Assembly: GCF_028869115.1 (NCBI RefSeq)
Contig: NZ_CP079800.1
Span: forward strand, 434,001-498,000
DNA from: Pseudemcibacter aquimaris
GTDB taxonomy: Bacteria; Pseudomonadota; Alphaproteobacteria; Sphingomonadales; Emcibacteraceae
Direction of reading: 5' to 3'
DNA length: 64,000 nt
A program made the translations under genes and the position numbers. The notes beneath the pieces are model-generated. The model searched no databases, was not told where the DNA came from, and saw only the letters and a list, made by a program, of their open reading frames with translations. Shown here piece by piece: positions 46,097-57,100 of the stretch. The first letter of the stretch is position 1. The number at the start of each line of letters is the position of its first letter.

Positions 46097-46756
46097 TTAC
46101 TTTACATTTTTGCCTGAAACATACTTAACGGCTGCTTCAAACACGGCCTCTATAGACGAATTTGAAGTATCTAGCAAGTATGCATTTTCATGAGGTTTTA
46201 AAGGGGCTTCGCTACGGTTCATATCCCGCTCGTCACGCGCTTTAAGGTCGAATAGAATTTTTTGATAGTCATCATTAGAACCATCAGGACCAAATTCTTC
46301 CAAAAAGCGCCGTTTTGCGCGGGTTTCAACGTCTGCTGTGATGAAAATCTTATAGGGTGCATCAGGGCAAATTACAGTGCCGATATCACGCCCGTCTAGT
46401 ATAGTGCCAATTTTGCCCAATGGGGGATTTACCGCAAAATTCCTTTGATATTCCAATAATTTCTGCCTGATGGCAGGCATGGCGGCCACTTTTGATGCGG
46501 CCGCGCCGGTTGATTCGCCGCGGATTTCAGGGCTTTTAAGAATTTCTTCGTTTAATTTTGACGCAGCATTAAGGGCATCTTTTTCATTTTCAGGATTGCC
46601 GCCTGCCTTTAGAACACCAAGACCAACCGCACGGTAAAGTGCACCCGTATCAAGAAGTGCAAGATTAAAATGTTCTGCCAGTTTCCTTGCAAGTGTTCCT
46701 TTTCCGGATGCCGCCGGACCATCAAGTGCAATAATGGTTGGTTTTTTTAACTGCAT
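46097..46756 (-). CDS. cmk: Cytidylate kinase
   Basis: A 219-residue NMP kinase phosphorylating CMP and dCMP. The Walker A loop is [20 protein letters not shown], followed by [12 protein letters not shown]. The nucleotide-binding block is [20 protein letters not shown] and the lid [10 protein letters not shown]-like segment reads [13 protein letters not shown]. It overlaps the aroA stop by 10 bases and precedes rpsA, giving the classical aroA-cmk-rpsA order. Confidence 0.96.
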   Translation of the reverse strand: MQLKKPTIIALDGPAASGKGTLARKLAEHFNLALLDTGALYRAVGLGVLKAGGNPENEKDALNAASKLNEEILKSPEIRGESTGAAASKVAAMPAIRQKLLEYQRNFAVNPPLGKIGTILDGRDIGTVICPDAPYKIFITADVETRAKRRFLEEFGPDGSNDDYQKILFDLKARDERDMNRSEAPLKPHENAYLLDTSNSSIEAVFEAAVKYVSGKNVK

Positions 46757-48048
46757 ATATTAGCCCCAAGACCGTTCATTAAATCAGTAAATCCTGGGAA
46801 ACTGGTTTCAATAACGGAACCATCATCCGCCGTAATTGGATTTTCTGCGATCATTCCAAGCACAAGGAATGACATGGCAATGCGGTGATCAAGATGGGTT
46901 TTAATAACCGCGCCACCTGTTACATCGGATTTTGAAACGGTCATACCGTCTTCATGTTCTGTCACATTAACACCGCATGCTTTAAGCCCTTTGACCATAA
47001 CAGAAATACGGTCTGATTCTTTTACGCGTAATTCTTCTATGCCGCGCATCACTGTTTCCCCTTCTGCGGCTGCGGCAGCAGCACAAAGTACGGGATATTC
47101 ATCAATCATTGATGGTGCGCGTGATTCTGGCACAGTAATGCCGCTTAGTTCAGAATATTTCACATGAAGGTCGGCGACATTTTCGCCGCATTCTTCGCGT
47201 TTATTTTCAAAACTGATATATCCGCCCATTTCAGCTAGTGTGGAAAATAGACCGGTTCTTGCCGGGTTCATTCCTACATTTTTAATGACAATATCTGATC
47301 CCGGTGTGATAAGTGCCGCAACAACAAGAAATGCTGCGGATGATGGATCCGCCGGAACGGCCATTTGTTTGGCTGTGATTTCAGCTTGTCCGGTTACATG
47401 GATATCGTCCCCTTCAAGAGACGTTGGTACGCCGAAATATTTGAAAATGCGTTCTGAATGATCCCGTGTTGGAATGGTTTCGGTTACTGTTGTGATGCCG
47501 GGTGTATTAAGACCCGCCAACATCACCGCAGATTTCACCTGCGCAGAGGCAACGGGTAATTCATATTTGATAGGCATAGGATTAGACGTACCCTTAACTG
47601 TAATAGGTAAGGTACCGTCATCACTACCTTCAAATTCTGCGCCAAATCCGGTAAGTGGATCTGTTACACGTTTCATCGGGCGACTTTCGAGCGAATCATC
47701 GCCTGTAAATGTCACCGTAATCGGGTGTGTGGATACAAGTCCCATCAATAGACGAACACCCGTACCGCTGTTGCCCATATCAAGTGGTGCATCAGGTTGC
47801 TTTAAGCCACCAATGCCAACACCATGCACATGCCAATAACCATCATCATCTTTATAAATATCTGCGCCTAATGCTTTCATTGCGGCGGCTGTACCAAGCA
47901 CGTCTTCGCCTTCAAGTAAGCCGGAAATGACGCTTTCACCGATGGCGAGCGATCCCATGATTAGTGATCTGTGGGAAATAGATTTGTCGCCAGGAACAGT
48001 AATATTGCCGTTAAGTGGTCCTGATTTTGATGATGATAACTGATTCAT
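46747..48048 (-). CDS. aroA: 3-phosphoshikimate 1-carboxyvinyltransferase (EPSP synthase, class II)
   Basis: A 433-residue shikimate-pathway enzyme transferring enolpyruvate from PEP. It begins with [20 protein letters not shown] and carries [55 protein letters not shown] and [13 protein letters not shown]. The [12 protein letters not shown] form, rather than GNAGTAMRPL, places it with the class II enzymes common in alphaproteobacteria. It keeps glycine where the CP4 enzyme has alanine. Confidence 0.95.
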   Translation of the reverse strand: MNQLSSSKSGPLNGNITVPGDKSISHRSLIMGSLAIGESVISGLLEGEDVLGTAAAMKALGADIYKDDDGYWHVHGVGIGGLKQPDAPLDMGNSGTGVRLLMGLVSTHPITVTFTGDDSLESRPMKRVTDPLTGFGAEFEGSDDGTLPITVKGTSNPMPIKYELPVASAQVKSAVMLAGLNTPGITTVTETIPTRDHSERIFKYFGVPTSLEGDDIHVTGQAEITAKQMAVPADPSSAAFLVVAALITPGSDIVIKNVGMNPARTGLFSTLAEMGGYISFENKREECGENVADLHVKYSELSGITVPESRAPSMIDEYPVLCAAAAAAEGETVMRGIEELRVKESDRISVMVKGLKACGVNVTEHEDGMTVSKSDVTGGAVIKTHLDHRIAMSFLVLGMIAENPITADDGSVIETSFPGFTDLMNGLGANICS

Positions 48049-48104
48049 AATTTCTACATTTTTATTAGAAGTTAAATTTTTCCAAGTCAGATACCATAGT
48101 TTTA

Positions 48105-48117
48105 TGACAAAGTGTCA
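48105..48117. promoter_or_regulatory. Dyad TGACA-AAG-TGTCA between aroA and the TIGR02300 gene
   Basis: A perfect 5-3-5 inverted repeat followed by CTTTTT. The same 13 bases recur at 53434-53446 in front of the autotransporter, also followed by a T run. It is a candidate binding site for a shared regulator. Confidence 0.5.
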
Positions 48118-48269
48118 CTTTTTATCGTTAATTTCTCGGAAAAATACATTTTTTATCGCGATTGAGGGCTCTTTTATAAGAATAGGCTTTGACAGGGGGG
48201 CTATAAAATGGCAAATGATGTTTTTTTACGAAGTGACGAACAGTTTATAATGTTCTAAGGAGAAAAACT

Positions 48270-48623
48270 TTGGCAAAAGCTGAGTGGGGCGAAAAACGTC
48301 AATGCCCTAAATGTGGAACAAGATTTTATGATTTAGGCGAAGATGATCCAATTACGTGCATCAGCTGTGGGAATCAGTTCCAACCTGAGATTATTCTGAA
48401 AAGTAAAACGCATTCTATCGAACTTATCACTGACAAGAAAGAAAGTGATGAAGATGATGATGAAACAGATCTATTAGATGATGATGCGCTACTTAGCGAT
48501 GACGATGATGATGACATTGAATTAGAAGCAGATGATAACACTGTTGTGCTATCAGATGACGATGAAACCAATGTTGCAGATGTTGTTGATGCGCCAATTG
48601 CAAATCCAAACGCGGACGATTAA
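48270..48623 (+). CDS. TIGR02300-family protein (zinc ribbon plus acidic tail)
   Basis: A 117-residue protein. The N-terminal third is a zinc-ribbon-like unit, KRQCPKCGTRFYDLGEDDPI followed by CISCGNQF, with four cysteines in two CxxC pairs. The rest is a highly acidic Asp/Glu tail from about residue 65. The pattern matches a family found almost only in alphaproteobacteria; its function is unknown. The start is a TTG (48270) after AAGGAGAAA. A tRNA gene follows. Confidence 0.85.
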   Translation: MAKAEWGEKRQCPKCGTRFYDLGEDDPITCISCGNQFQPEIILKSKTHSIELITDKKESDEDDDETDLLDDDALLSDDDDDDIELEADDNTVVLSDDDETNVADVVDAPIANPNADD

Positions 48624-48726
48624 TTTTTTTAAGCTTTGTGCTTGATTAAAAATTAGACTGCGCATAGATTGCGCAAGAAATTTACCCGGATCATTTCAAA
48701 CCAGATAGAAATGAGAAAAGAATAAC

Positions 48727-48802
48727 GGGGCTATAGCTCAGCTGGGAGAGCGCCTCGCTGGCAGCGAGGAGGTCAGCGGTTCGATCCCGCTTAGCTCCAC
48801 CA
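48727..48802 (+). tRNA. tRNA-Ala (anticodon GGC)
   Basis: A 76-base cloverleaf with encoded CCA. The acceptor pairs GGGGCTA with TAGCTCC, the D arm is GCTC...GAGC, the anticodon stem is CCTCG/CGAGG with loop CTGGCAG (anticodon GGC at 48760-48762), and the T arm is AGCGG-TTCGATC-CCGCT. It reads GCC/GCU alanine codons. Confidence 0.96.
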
Positions 48803-48808
48803 AATAGA

Positions 48809-48845
48809 AAAGGACTTAGTCGAATTTGGCTAAGTCCTTTTTCTT
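48809..48845 (+). terminator. Terminator after tRNA-Ala
   Basis: AAAGGACTTAG and CTAAGTCCTTT form a long stem around TCGAATTTGG, followed by T residues. Confidence 0.85.
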
Positions 48846-48917
48846 TGTCGCGGGATCTTCTTTTATATGCGGCGCTGCGCGCAATGCGCTTTTGGCCCGC
48901 TTAGCGCTTTAATATTG

Positions 48918-48952
48918 AAAAAGCCCGCTCAATTTGAACGGGCTTTTTATTT
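48918..48952. terminator. Terminator at the end of the sulfotransferase operon
   Basis: AAAAAGCCCG and CGGGCTTTTT enclose a short loop just outside the stop codon of the 48955 gene. T runs occur on both strands, so it works for that gene and as a second stop for the tRNA transcript. Confidence 0.85.
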
Positions 48953-48954
48953 TT

Positions 48955-51114
48955 TTACACTGGAGAGGCATGTCCTAATGCCTTGATCAACGGGCCGAGA
49001 TATTTTTCATATCTGCGCCATTTTTCCATTGATGATTTATATATTGGTTTTCTGACCTGGGTCACGCTTGCTGTTCTGATTGAGCGTTTGTTTTTATGGA
49101 AATTTAGGCAGTCCTCGTGCCAATCAAGACCACAATGTGCGATCAGTGCTTTTGATTGTTCTTCTGGATTTGAAACCAGTTCTTCATAACAAAGTTCATA
49201 AAAACTACCCTCTGGCAGTACTGTACGCCAATGATCCATCAGTTCGACATAATTTCTGTAATATGTTCCCAGTTCGGTCAAATCATATGTTTGATATTGA
49301 TTGTGGCCAAACAGCCTTTGGAAACAAGAGATACATGTATCAAGGGCATTACGTTTAACATGAACGATTTTCGCATTAGGGAGTAACGTATGAATAAGCC
49401 CAACATAAAAATAGTTGGCGGGCATTTTATCCGTGATAAATTTTGCATCAGGTGCATGCGCCGTAATTCTTTTTACATATTCAACCGGGATATGTGAAAG
49501 CTGTTCGGGAGTTAAGGATGTCATTATATTTGGATAACGGTCCGTGCCTTCAAAATTAGGGATGCTTTCCAAAGATCCAGAAAAATCCTTCAATTCGCCG
49601 GCGCCAAATACATCCGGATGGCTGGAAATAATCTGTTCAGTTAGGGTTGTTCCTGATCTTGGTGATCCAAGAACAAAAATTGGTTTTGCAGATGGATCTG
49701 CATATTGTTTTAGGCTTTCTAGAAATTCCGGCGTAAAGACTTCTGCCGTTTTCTTGTAAGTCATAGTCATTTCTTCGCTGCTATATTCAAAAGTTTCCCG
49801 CTTCAAGGCGCAGGCTTTTAAATAATGCTCGAATGCTGTTTCATAGTTCTTTAAATCGTCATTGGTTTTGCCAAGCGCATAATGAAGCAACATTGTTTTC
49901 TTATCGGAAAGATCATCAATCTCTTTTTCGGCTTCCATAAGGGCAAGATATTCTTCGCTTCCTTCTTTCATTTTGATGGCGGAAACCAGATTGAAGAGGC
50001 TTTCAAGTTTTGCGCCATCTTCGGTTTCAAGTGCCATTCCTTTGCGGAAATTCTCTTCGGCTTCGCTCATTTTACCCTGATCAAGAAGCAATGATCCGCG
50101 CGCATTATAGGCGGACCCCAGTTCCGGATTAATTTTATTTGCGTTGTCGTAACATTCGTGCGCTTTTTCTTCCTCACCAAGGTTTACGAATACACGGCCA
50201 AGCATGGTATGGGCTTCTGCGCGATCATCTTCCGCGTTAATGGCGCGTTCGGTCGCAACCTTCGCAACGTCGTAATTTTGTTTTTCAAGCATAATGGCAG
50301 CAATTCCCATATGTGCGGAACAATGGTTGTTGTCTAACTTTGCTGCTTTTTGGAAAGCGGGAAGCGCTTTGTCAAATTCATCTTGTTGTAGCCATGCACG
50401 ACCTAGATTATTAAGTGCCTCTACATAATTCGGGCTTAAATTTACGGCCTTCTCCAAGTATGGAAGTGCTTCTTCAGCGCGGTTATTATCAACCAGCGTT
50501 GTACCCAGATTGTTCAAGCTTTCTAAGTAATTTGGATCAATTTCAAGTGCTTTTTTGTACCAAATTTCAGCATTTTCAAGATCCTTTTGTTCTTTATAAA
50601 TGCTGCCACGGTTGTTAAGTGATGAAAGCTGTTTTGGGTCAATTGTCAGGGCTTTCTTTTGATGGAGTTCAGCTTTTTCATAATTTTTCTGATCAAAATA
50701 TGCGATGCCAAGGTTGCCTTGGGCACTTGCTAATTTTGGTGCGATTTTAATGGCTTGTTTGCCATGATGAATGGCTTCATCAAGTTTGCCAATTTGTCTG
50801 AACATTTCACCGCGATTGCTATGGAATAGAGCATTTTTATTATCGCCTTCAATGGCCTTACCTAGAAGTTCAGTTGCCATTTCTGTCTTGCCAACCTGAT
50901 GAGCAATCACACCAAGCAAATTAAAGGCTGGCGGATATCCGGGACTTGCAGCCAGAATTTTGTTAAGCATTTGTTCTGCTTGTTGAAGCTGACCTTGCGT
51001 TTGAAGCTGGGAGGCATGTTGCATGGCCTGTTCAAGAGAAATTTGTTTGCTTGGTCCAGGGGTTGGAACCGTAGGTTTATTTGCTGGTGGCGCTTGCCAT
51101 TTACCTTGTGTCAT
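48955..51114 (-). CDS. TPR-repeat sulfotransferase, larger paralogue
   Basis: A 719-residue protein. Residues about 30-370 are some ten tetratricopeptide repeats (AQGNLGIAYFDQKNYEKAEL, EALNNLGRAWLQQDEFDKAL). A sulfotransferase domain follows from about 475: PIFVLGSPRSGTTLTEQIIS is the PAPS 5'-phosphosulfate loop, and HVKRNALDTCISCFQ the 3'-phosphate site. The C-terminus RKPIYKSSMEKWRRYEKYLG is shared with the paralogue at 51679. The family sulfates a bound polypeptide or glycan; the acceptor is unknown. No signal peptide is seen, so it is cytoplasmic. It overlaps the IalB-type gene stop. Confidence 0.9.
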   Translation of the reverse strand: MTQGKWQAPPANKPTVPTPGPSKQISLEQAMQHASQLQTQGQLQQAEQMLNKILAASPGYPPAFNLLGVIAHQVGKTEMATELLGKAIEGDNKNALFHSNRGEMFRQIGKLDEAIHHGKQAIKIAPKLASAQGNLGIAYFDQKNYEKAELHQKKALTIDPKQLSSLNNRGSIYKEQKDLENAEIWYKKALEIDPNYLESLNNLGTTLVDNNRAEEALPYLEKAVNLSPNYVEALNNLGRAWLQQDEFDKALPAFQKAAKLDNNHCSAHMGIAAIMLEKQNYDVAKVATERAINAEDDRAEAHTMLGRVFVNLGEEEKAHECYDNANKINPELGSAYNARGSLLLDQGKMSEAEENFRKGMALETEDGAKLESLFNLVSAIKMKEGSEEYLALMEAEKEIDDLSDKKTMLLHYALGKTNDDLKNYETAFEHYLKACALKRETFEYSSEEMTMTYKKTAEVFTPEFLESLKQYADPSAKPIFVLGSPRSGTTLTEQIISSHPDVFGAGELKDFSGSLESIPNFEGTDRYPNIMTSLTPEQLSHIPVEYVKRITAHAPDAKFITDKMPANYFYVGLIHTLLPNAKIVHVKRNALDTCISCFQRLFGHNQYQTYDLTELGTYYRNYVELMDHWRTVLPEGSFYELCYEELVSNPEEQSKALIAHCGLDWHEDCLNFHKNKRSIRTASVTQVRKPIYKSSMEKWRRYEKYLGPLIKALGHASPV

Positions 51115-51665
51115 TATTCGTTATTCATTTCCTGATTTTCAAGACGTGCTTGTCTTAGTTCATTTTGTCTTTGTATCATGGTGCTGTATGCCTGTCTAAA
51201 GCCACGCATGTTCAAGGCTACATTGGCAGTGTTTTGATTTAACAATGTATAGTTAAATTTCATTTCTGGTACCGATTGCATTGTGGCTAGCATATCATCT
51301 GCAATATTCGCTGTAGCCATACATCCATTTGCTAAGCATGTACGGTAGCCAATCTTCACTGGGTTATTTTCTCCGGCTTGTAATGTTAAGCCGCCCGCTA
51401 ACTGAATACCGAGGGGGACAGTGACTTGAAGAGTGGCAGGAGTGTCATTTGAAGCCTTGTTTACTGTCATTGATAAAAAAAGATGTTGGTTCTCGTCGGA
51501 GCGCATCGTTTGCGTTGCAAAACATCTAGGTGGTTGATTAGGTTGGACATTTGGACAATTAATGACCCATCTTACATTATTTTCTGATGTTGCATCTGTG
51601 TCTTGTGCATGTGCAAATGTTGTGAACATGGCACTTGCTACAATGACGGGTAAAAATATTTTCAT
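51114..51665 (-). CDS. IalB-family exported protein
   Basis: About 183 residues from the ATG at 51663-51665; the frame opens 10 codons earlier, but MKIFLPVIVASAMFTTFAHA is a clean signal peptide from this Met. The mature part has the 'invasion associated locus B' pattern: WVINCPNVQ with cysteines, RCFATQTM, VTVPLGIQLAGGLTLQAGEN and YRTCLANGCMATANI. These are periplasmic or surface-associated proteins of unclear biochemical role. It lies between two TPR-sulfotransferase genes and overlaps the start of the downstream one, so all three form one operon. Confidence 0.85.
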   Translation of the reverse strand: MKIFLPVIVASAMFTTFAHAQDTDATSENNVRWVINCPNVQPNQPPRCFATQTMRSDENQHLFLSMTVNKASNDTPATLQVTVPLGIQLAGGLTLQAGENNPVKIGYRTCLANGCMATANIADDMLATMQSVPEMKFNYTLLNQNTANVALNMRGFRQAYSTMIQRQNELRQARLENQEMNNE

Positions 51666-51678
51666 AACAAATTCATTT

Positions 51679-53367
51679 CTATTCGGGAGCAACAATATCT
51701 TTAAGTGGTTTTAGATGATCACCAAAATTTTTCCATCTTTCTACCGATGATTTATAAATTGGTTTTCTAACTTGTGCAACGCTCGCTGTGTGGACGGTGC
51801 GTTTGTTTTTGTGGAATTCCAGACATTTATCATCCCATTCCAAGCCCACAAATTTAATGATACGTTTTGCTTGATTTTCAAGATCATCAACGACTTTTTC
51901 ATAATGAACGTCAATCAATCTGTTTTTCGGTAATACGGAATGCCAGTGTTTTATTAAATCCTGATAACGATTGTAATATCGTCCTAGCTCTTCAAGGTTA
52001 TAGGCGAAATGCATGGTTTGGTTGAATAGGCGCCCGTAATTGGAAAGGCAACTATCCATAGGATTGCGTTCAGTATTTATTATATGGGCGCCGGGTAAAG
52101 CTTTGGCGATAATTCCCGCATAATGAAAATTAGCAGGCATTTTATCAACGATTCTTTTGGCATCCGGCTCAAGTAAACGAATTCGTCTAATGTAATTTTC
52201 ACCGATTTCTTTGATATCGTCATCACTTAGTTTTTCATAGTCATTTGGGAAAATATCGAGTTTTTCATTAATGACTTTTGACATGGTGTCTAATTCACCG
52301 GCGCCAAATACATTATCATGACTACACAGAATTTGTTCGATTAATGTTGAACCGGAACGTGGCATGCCAACTACAAATATCGGTGTTGGGTCATCACTTT
52401 TCTTTTTGCGACTGCCTTTGAAATATTCTTTATTGAAAATTGTTTTTAATTGTTCGGTTATTCCAATGGCGCGTTTTTCGTTGAATTTAAAGGTCCTGCG
52501 GTGAGCGGTATTGCCTTTTTCAAAAAGATCAAATGCAGCATCATAATTTCCAATATCTTCATATGCTTTACCAAGTGCAAAACAAAGTTTGACACGCTTG
52601 TCGGCGGGAAGAGCTGCACTGTTCCTTGCTATAGCTTCTAATTGGGTAATGTGTGCATCATCTTCTTCATAGTTTTTAATCGTGGACAAATTATAATGCG
52701 GTTCTACAAAGAGAGGACGAGCTTTAATCGCTGCTTCGAAGTGTATTTTTGCATTTTCGACATCGCCTTCGGCAAGCAAGATAGCTGCCAGGTTGTTTTG
52801 TGCTTCCGGGTGATTTGCATTAATTTTTACGGCGTTGGCATACGCATGTTTTGCGCGTTCTTGTAATCCGGAATTTTCCATAATCGATCCAAGATTATTG
52901 TATGCAAGACCGTTGTTTGGATTTAATTCGATGGCTTTGTTGTATGCGGTAATGGCCTTTTTCGAATTGCCAAGTGCTGCCAAGGCTGTGCCTGCAATAT
53001 AATGAAAATGAGAAACATTTGGGTTAATTTTTAATGCATGCTCAATGGCAATTAAGCCTCCTTTGGGATTGGCGTTGTTGCAGAGCACTTCCGCGAAGTC
53101 ACAATGATATTGTGCGTTTGAAGAATCAAGGCTTATGGCTTTGTTTAACATATCAATGGCAATTTTGTTTTTGTTAACACGCGCTGCCATTCGACCTAGC
53201 ATATGATAGGCTGGGTGAAATTTTTTATTTGCATTGATTATATCGTTGCAGATTTTTTCGGCTTGTGCCAATTGGCCGGATTCAGCGAGTGTTTTTGCTT
53301 TCGTGAAGGCGTCCTTAATACTGAGTATTTGCCCGCTACCCGTTGCAGAGTCTGCTTTCTTAATCAC
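51679..53367 (-). CDS. TPR-repeat sulfotransferase, smaller paralogue
   Basis: A 562-residue protein with about six tetratricopeptide repeats in residues 30-260 (LAYNNLGSIMENSGLQERAK, PEAQNNLAAILLAEGDVENA). The C-terminal sulfotransferase domain has the PAPS loop PIFVVGMPRSGSTLIEQIL, then NTERNPMDSCLSNYG and the end RKPIYKSSVERWKNFGDHLK. It is clearly a paralogue of the gene at 48955, with fewer TPR units. It is the first gene of the minus-strand operon. Its start is divergent from the autotransporter, 275 bases apart, with a TGACA-AAG-TGTCA dyad between. Confidence 0.9.
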   Translation of the reverse strand: MIKKADSATGSGQILSIKDAFTKAKTLAESGQLAQAEKICNDIINANKKFHPAYHMLGRMAARVNKNKIAIDMLNKAISLDSSNAQYHCDFAEVLCNNANPKGGLIAIEHALKINPNVSHFHYIAGTALAALGNSKKAITAYNKAIELNPNNGLAYNNLGSIMENSGLQERAKHAYANAVKINANHPEAQNNLAAILLAEGDVENAKIHFEAAIKARPLFVEPHYNLSTIKNYEEDDAHITQLEAIARNSAALPADKRVKLCFALGKAYEDIGNYDAAFDLFEKGNTAHRRTFKFNEKRAIGITEQLKTIFNKEYFKGSRKKKSDDPTPIFVVGMPRSGSTLIEQILCSHDNVFGAGELDTMSKVINEKLDIFPNDYEKLSDDDIKEIGENYIRRIRLLEPDAKRIVDKMPANFHYAGIIAKALPGAHIINTERNPMDSCLSNYGRLFNQTMHFAYNLEELGRYYNRYQDLIKHWHSVLPKNRLIDVHYEKVVDDLENQAKRIIKFVGLEWDDKCLEFHKNKRTVHTASVAQVRKPIYKSSVERWKNFGDHLKPLKDIVAPE

Positions 53368-53433
53368 TTAAATATTCCCTAATTCTAATATAAAGCTAAC
53401 TGTTTATGTTTATTGTCATAAATTAAAGTTATG

Positions 53434-53446
53434 TGACAAAGTGTCA
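53434..53446. promoter_or_regulatory. Dyad TGACA-AAG-TGTCA before the autotransporter and sulfotransferase operon
   Basis: It is the same 13-base perfect inverted repeat as at 48105-48117, again followed by a T run. It lies in the divergent region between the two surface-related transcription units, 67 bases before the sulfotransferase start. Confidence 0.5.
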
Positions 53447-53642
53447 TTTTTTTAACGGAAACTGAATAATTTTGTGAAGCTATCATTCAAAAATTTGAAT
53501 TTAAAGAAAAATTTCATATTTTAATGCTTGAAATTAGAATGATTATTGTTTTAGTATCCCGAACGATAAATGTATTATTTTTATAAAATTTTATACAAAC
53601 CGATAATAACACTAATTCCTGGTTAGGGGAGCATATATTCTA

Positions 53643-54101
53643 ATGTCTGATATTAAGAACACCACAAAGACATCAAAATCCGTAAAAACATTCATGATGG
53701 CGACTACCGCACTTGTTGCGGTGCCGATGGTTTTACCGGCAACGGTAAATTACGCGGCGGCGGATAGTTTTTCCGTTACGTCTGGTTTTACAAACTTGCT
53801 ACAGGAAAACCTTGGTGATGGTGAAACGGGTTATATCGAAAATGGGTCTGCGCAAAATGGCGATGTGACGATTTCCGGTAATACTAATGTGACGCTTACT
53901 AACGAAGGATTGGTTACTGGTAAGATTGTGGTGGATAACACTGGTGCAGGATCAACAGGTGTGTCGATTACCAATGACACCAGCGCAACGATTAGTAATT
54001 CACAACAAGCTATTCGTGTGACATCAGGTAGTGATATTTCCGGCGGCATTGACAATGATGGTGTAATCGTTGGTGACCAGCAGGCGATTTTGGTTGATTG
54101 A
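53643..54101 (+). pseudogene. N-terminal fragment of the autotransporter adhesin, ended by in-frame TGA
   Basis: It encodes 152 residues: a long basic N-region and a signal peptide (FMMATTALVAVPMVLPATVN, ending YAAADS), then the first passenger repeats (GSDISGGIDNDGVIVGDQQA). It stops at TGA 54099-54101. The same frame continues without another stop to 61694, and the residues on both sides (AILVD, then SGDISGG) read as one uninterrupted repeat. This is therefore the 5' part of one gene of about 2,683 codons split by a nonsense codon. It carries the only export signal of the pair. Confidence 0.85.
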
Positions 54102-57100
54102 TCAGGTGATATTTCAGGCGGTATAGCCAATAATTCCAGCGGTACGATTAGCGGTTTTTATGCGGTGGCTGTAATTTCTGGTGGTGATATTTCCGGTGGT
54201 GTGGTGAACAACGGAAATATTAATACAGGTCCAAGCGGTGTTTATAACGGTATTTATGTTGATGAAGCATCAATTTCTGGCGGTATTGAGAACTACGGCA
54301 CCATTGGTGGTGTTGTTGGTATCTATATGGATGGATCAACAAGTTCGATTTCAAACGGTATCGTAAATACTGGAACAATTAATGCATCAATGTACGGCAT
54401 TAGTATCGAAAGCGGTACTGTCAATGGTGGCGTATCGAATACCGGGCTGATTATGTCTGATACAGGTGTTAACGTTCTGGAAGGTGGCTCTATTGTTGCG
54501 CCAACGACTGGTCCTAACACTGGTGTTGCTATTAACAATGTGGGTTCAGGTTCGATTCTGTCGACAAAAACTGGTGTGCTTGTTGCAGGTGGTCAGATTG
54601 ATGGTGATATTGTTAACTCTGGTGTGATCGCGAACGGTGAATCTGGTATGGCTATCGTAGAAGATGGTCAAGTTGCGGGTGATATTGTTAATCATTCCAG
54701 TGGCGTTATTGCTGGTTCCGAGCACGGTATTGTTGTGGCATCTGGTTCTGGTGTTACAGGTGCAATTAATAACGCGGGCCGCATTGCGGTTAATGATCCG
54801 GAAGGTGTAGCCGTATTGCTCGCTGGTGATGCTTCAGTGAATAGCATCACAAATAGTGCTGGCGGCACGATTGCCGGTGGTGATAGCGGACCATTTGCAG
54901 GCGGTGTTTCTGTGTTGTTTGGTTCCGAAGTTACAGAAGGCATCACAAATGCTGGTGATATCTATGGTATGGTTGGTGTTGGAACTGCGATGGGTTCAAA
55001 TATTGGTAGCATCAATAACCAAACAGGCGGTGAAATTTACGGTGATCTTGCTGGTATTATTGTAACGGCTGGTTCAAGTGTTGGGACGGCAGATATCGAA
55101 GGTAATCCTGTCGGTAATGCGATTACCAATGCGGTTGGCGGTTCAATTGGTGTTGGCCATAATATTGATGACGGCACTAGATTAGCCGATATCGGTATCG
55201 ATGTTGAAGGTGGTGCGATCATCGGAAATATTGATAACTCAGGATTAATCGTTGGTGAAAGATCTGGTATTTCATTTGGCGGTGGTTCAACAATGGATGG
55301 CGATATTGTTAACCGCGGCACGATTGATGGTGAAGCCGGTATTGTTGTGGCGCAAAGCTCAACAATTGATGGTGATATTATCAACGAAGCTGGCGGCGCT
55401 ATTTCGGGTGGTACAGGTCCTGGAATTTATATCAGTACCTCTTCTGATGTAACGGGAACAATTATCAATAGCGGTTCAATCCAGGCAATTAATCCGGAAA
55501 GTGCGGATAATGCAATTCTGATTGATGGTGGTACATCTGGTTCCGATGTTGGTGTTACAAACAAAACTGGTGGTGACATCGAAGGTAATGTCACAATGGG
55601 TACAGGTGATTATCGCGCCGAGGGTGGTACTGTTGAAGGAAACGTTACTGGCCATGGTGGCGAATTTGTATTTGCTGACGGTGCGGCTGGTGCATCTGGC
55701 GTATCTGGTACGGTTTCTGGTTTTGGTTCAATTGGTATTGATGCGGATACAACGGTTACTAATAACGCAGGTGGCTTAAACCTAAACGGTTTTGCAGATG
55801 GCGAGATCAATATTTATGACGGTACTCTTGTTAACCAAACAGGCCCAGCTCTTGTAAGAGATATTGTTGTTGGCTCGGGCGTGACAAATGCTGGGATTTC
55901 TAACACAGGCACGATTTCTGCGGATATTTCTGTGATGGGTGGTGATCTTTCTGGTGGGTTAACAAACTCAGGTGTAATCAACGCAGGTAGTACGCATACA
56001 GCACTTTATGTGGATAGTAGCGGTGATGTTTCTGGTGGTATTACGAACTCAGGATTGATCACAGGTTACCGCGCTATTGTGGTTGATTCGTCATCCTCAA
56101 TTTCTGGCGGTATTGTGAATAATATTGGTGGTGCAATTCACGGGGATTCTGCTGGATTATTCATTAGTAATGCGTCCACTGTTACTGGTGGTGTTACAAA
56201 CCATGGGACAATCGGTTCTTACGGTACAGCGCCATCAAACCCGGCGCGATATGGTATAGTTTTACGCGAAGGAAGTGAAATAAATGGCGGTATCCTTAAT
56301 ACCGGTGATATTGATGCGAATAGCACAGCATTATTCATAGATAGCTCAACAGTGAATGGCGGCATCACCAACAGCGGTACAATTACTTCTAGTGTGTCGA
56401 TGGCAGTTAGCGTAAGAGGATCATCGGTTGGTACAATCACTAATGCAGAAGGTGGCATGATTTCCGGTACTTCAGGTATCGTTATCGAAAGTGGTTCAGT
56501 AGATGGTTCATCCGTAACAAGTATCATTAATGCTGAAGGCGGTATGATTCGAGGCACATTAGACAATGGGATCGATATAAGTGGTTCTGGAACTACTGTT
56601 GGCAGCATCACAAACGCGGGTACGATTTCCGGTGATGATCAAGGTATTTATGTTTCAAGACAAGGGTCAATCACAGGTGGCATCAATAACAGTGGTCGTA
56701 TCGAAGGTGATCATGCAATCCGCGTAGATGGCACCGATATCGAAGGTAACCCAACAACGGTTGCTGGCGGTATTATGAACCAAGTGGGTGGTGAAATTGA
56801 CGGCGATACAGCTGGTATCTTCGTGAGCAATGGCGGTTCCATCACGGGTGGTGTTACGAACTATGGTGATATTACAGGTGACCGTTACGGTATTCGTTTA
56901 AGTAATGACCTTGAAGGTATTCCGCTAAGTAGTCATACAACGGGATCATCTATCACGGGTGGTATCAATAATGCGCTTGGTGCAACAATTTCTGCGACAG
57001 ATACAGCAATTTCAATTGATGATGGCGCGTCAATCACAGGCGGCATCACAAACAGTGGTCGTATTGAGGCGGAATCAGGTGCGGCAATTAGTATTCGCGA

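Noticed and set aside
48189-48207. TTGACA and TATAAA as a promoter of the TIGR02300 gene
   Set aside because: The two hexamers are only 7 bases apart, too close for a sigma-70 promoter.
54165-54200. GTG at 54165 as a true start of a separate adhesin gene
   Set aside because: It is inside a passenger repeat, in phase with the upstream signal-peptide fragment, and has no ribosome site or export signal.
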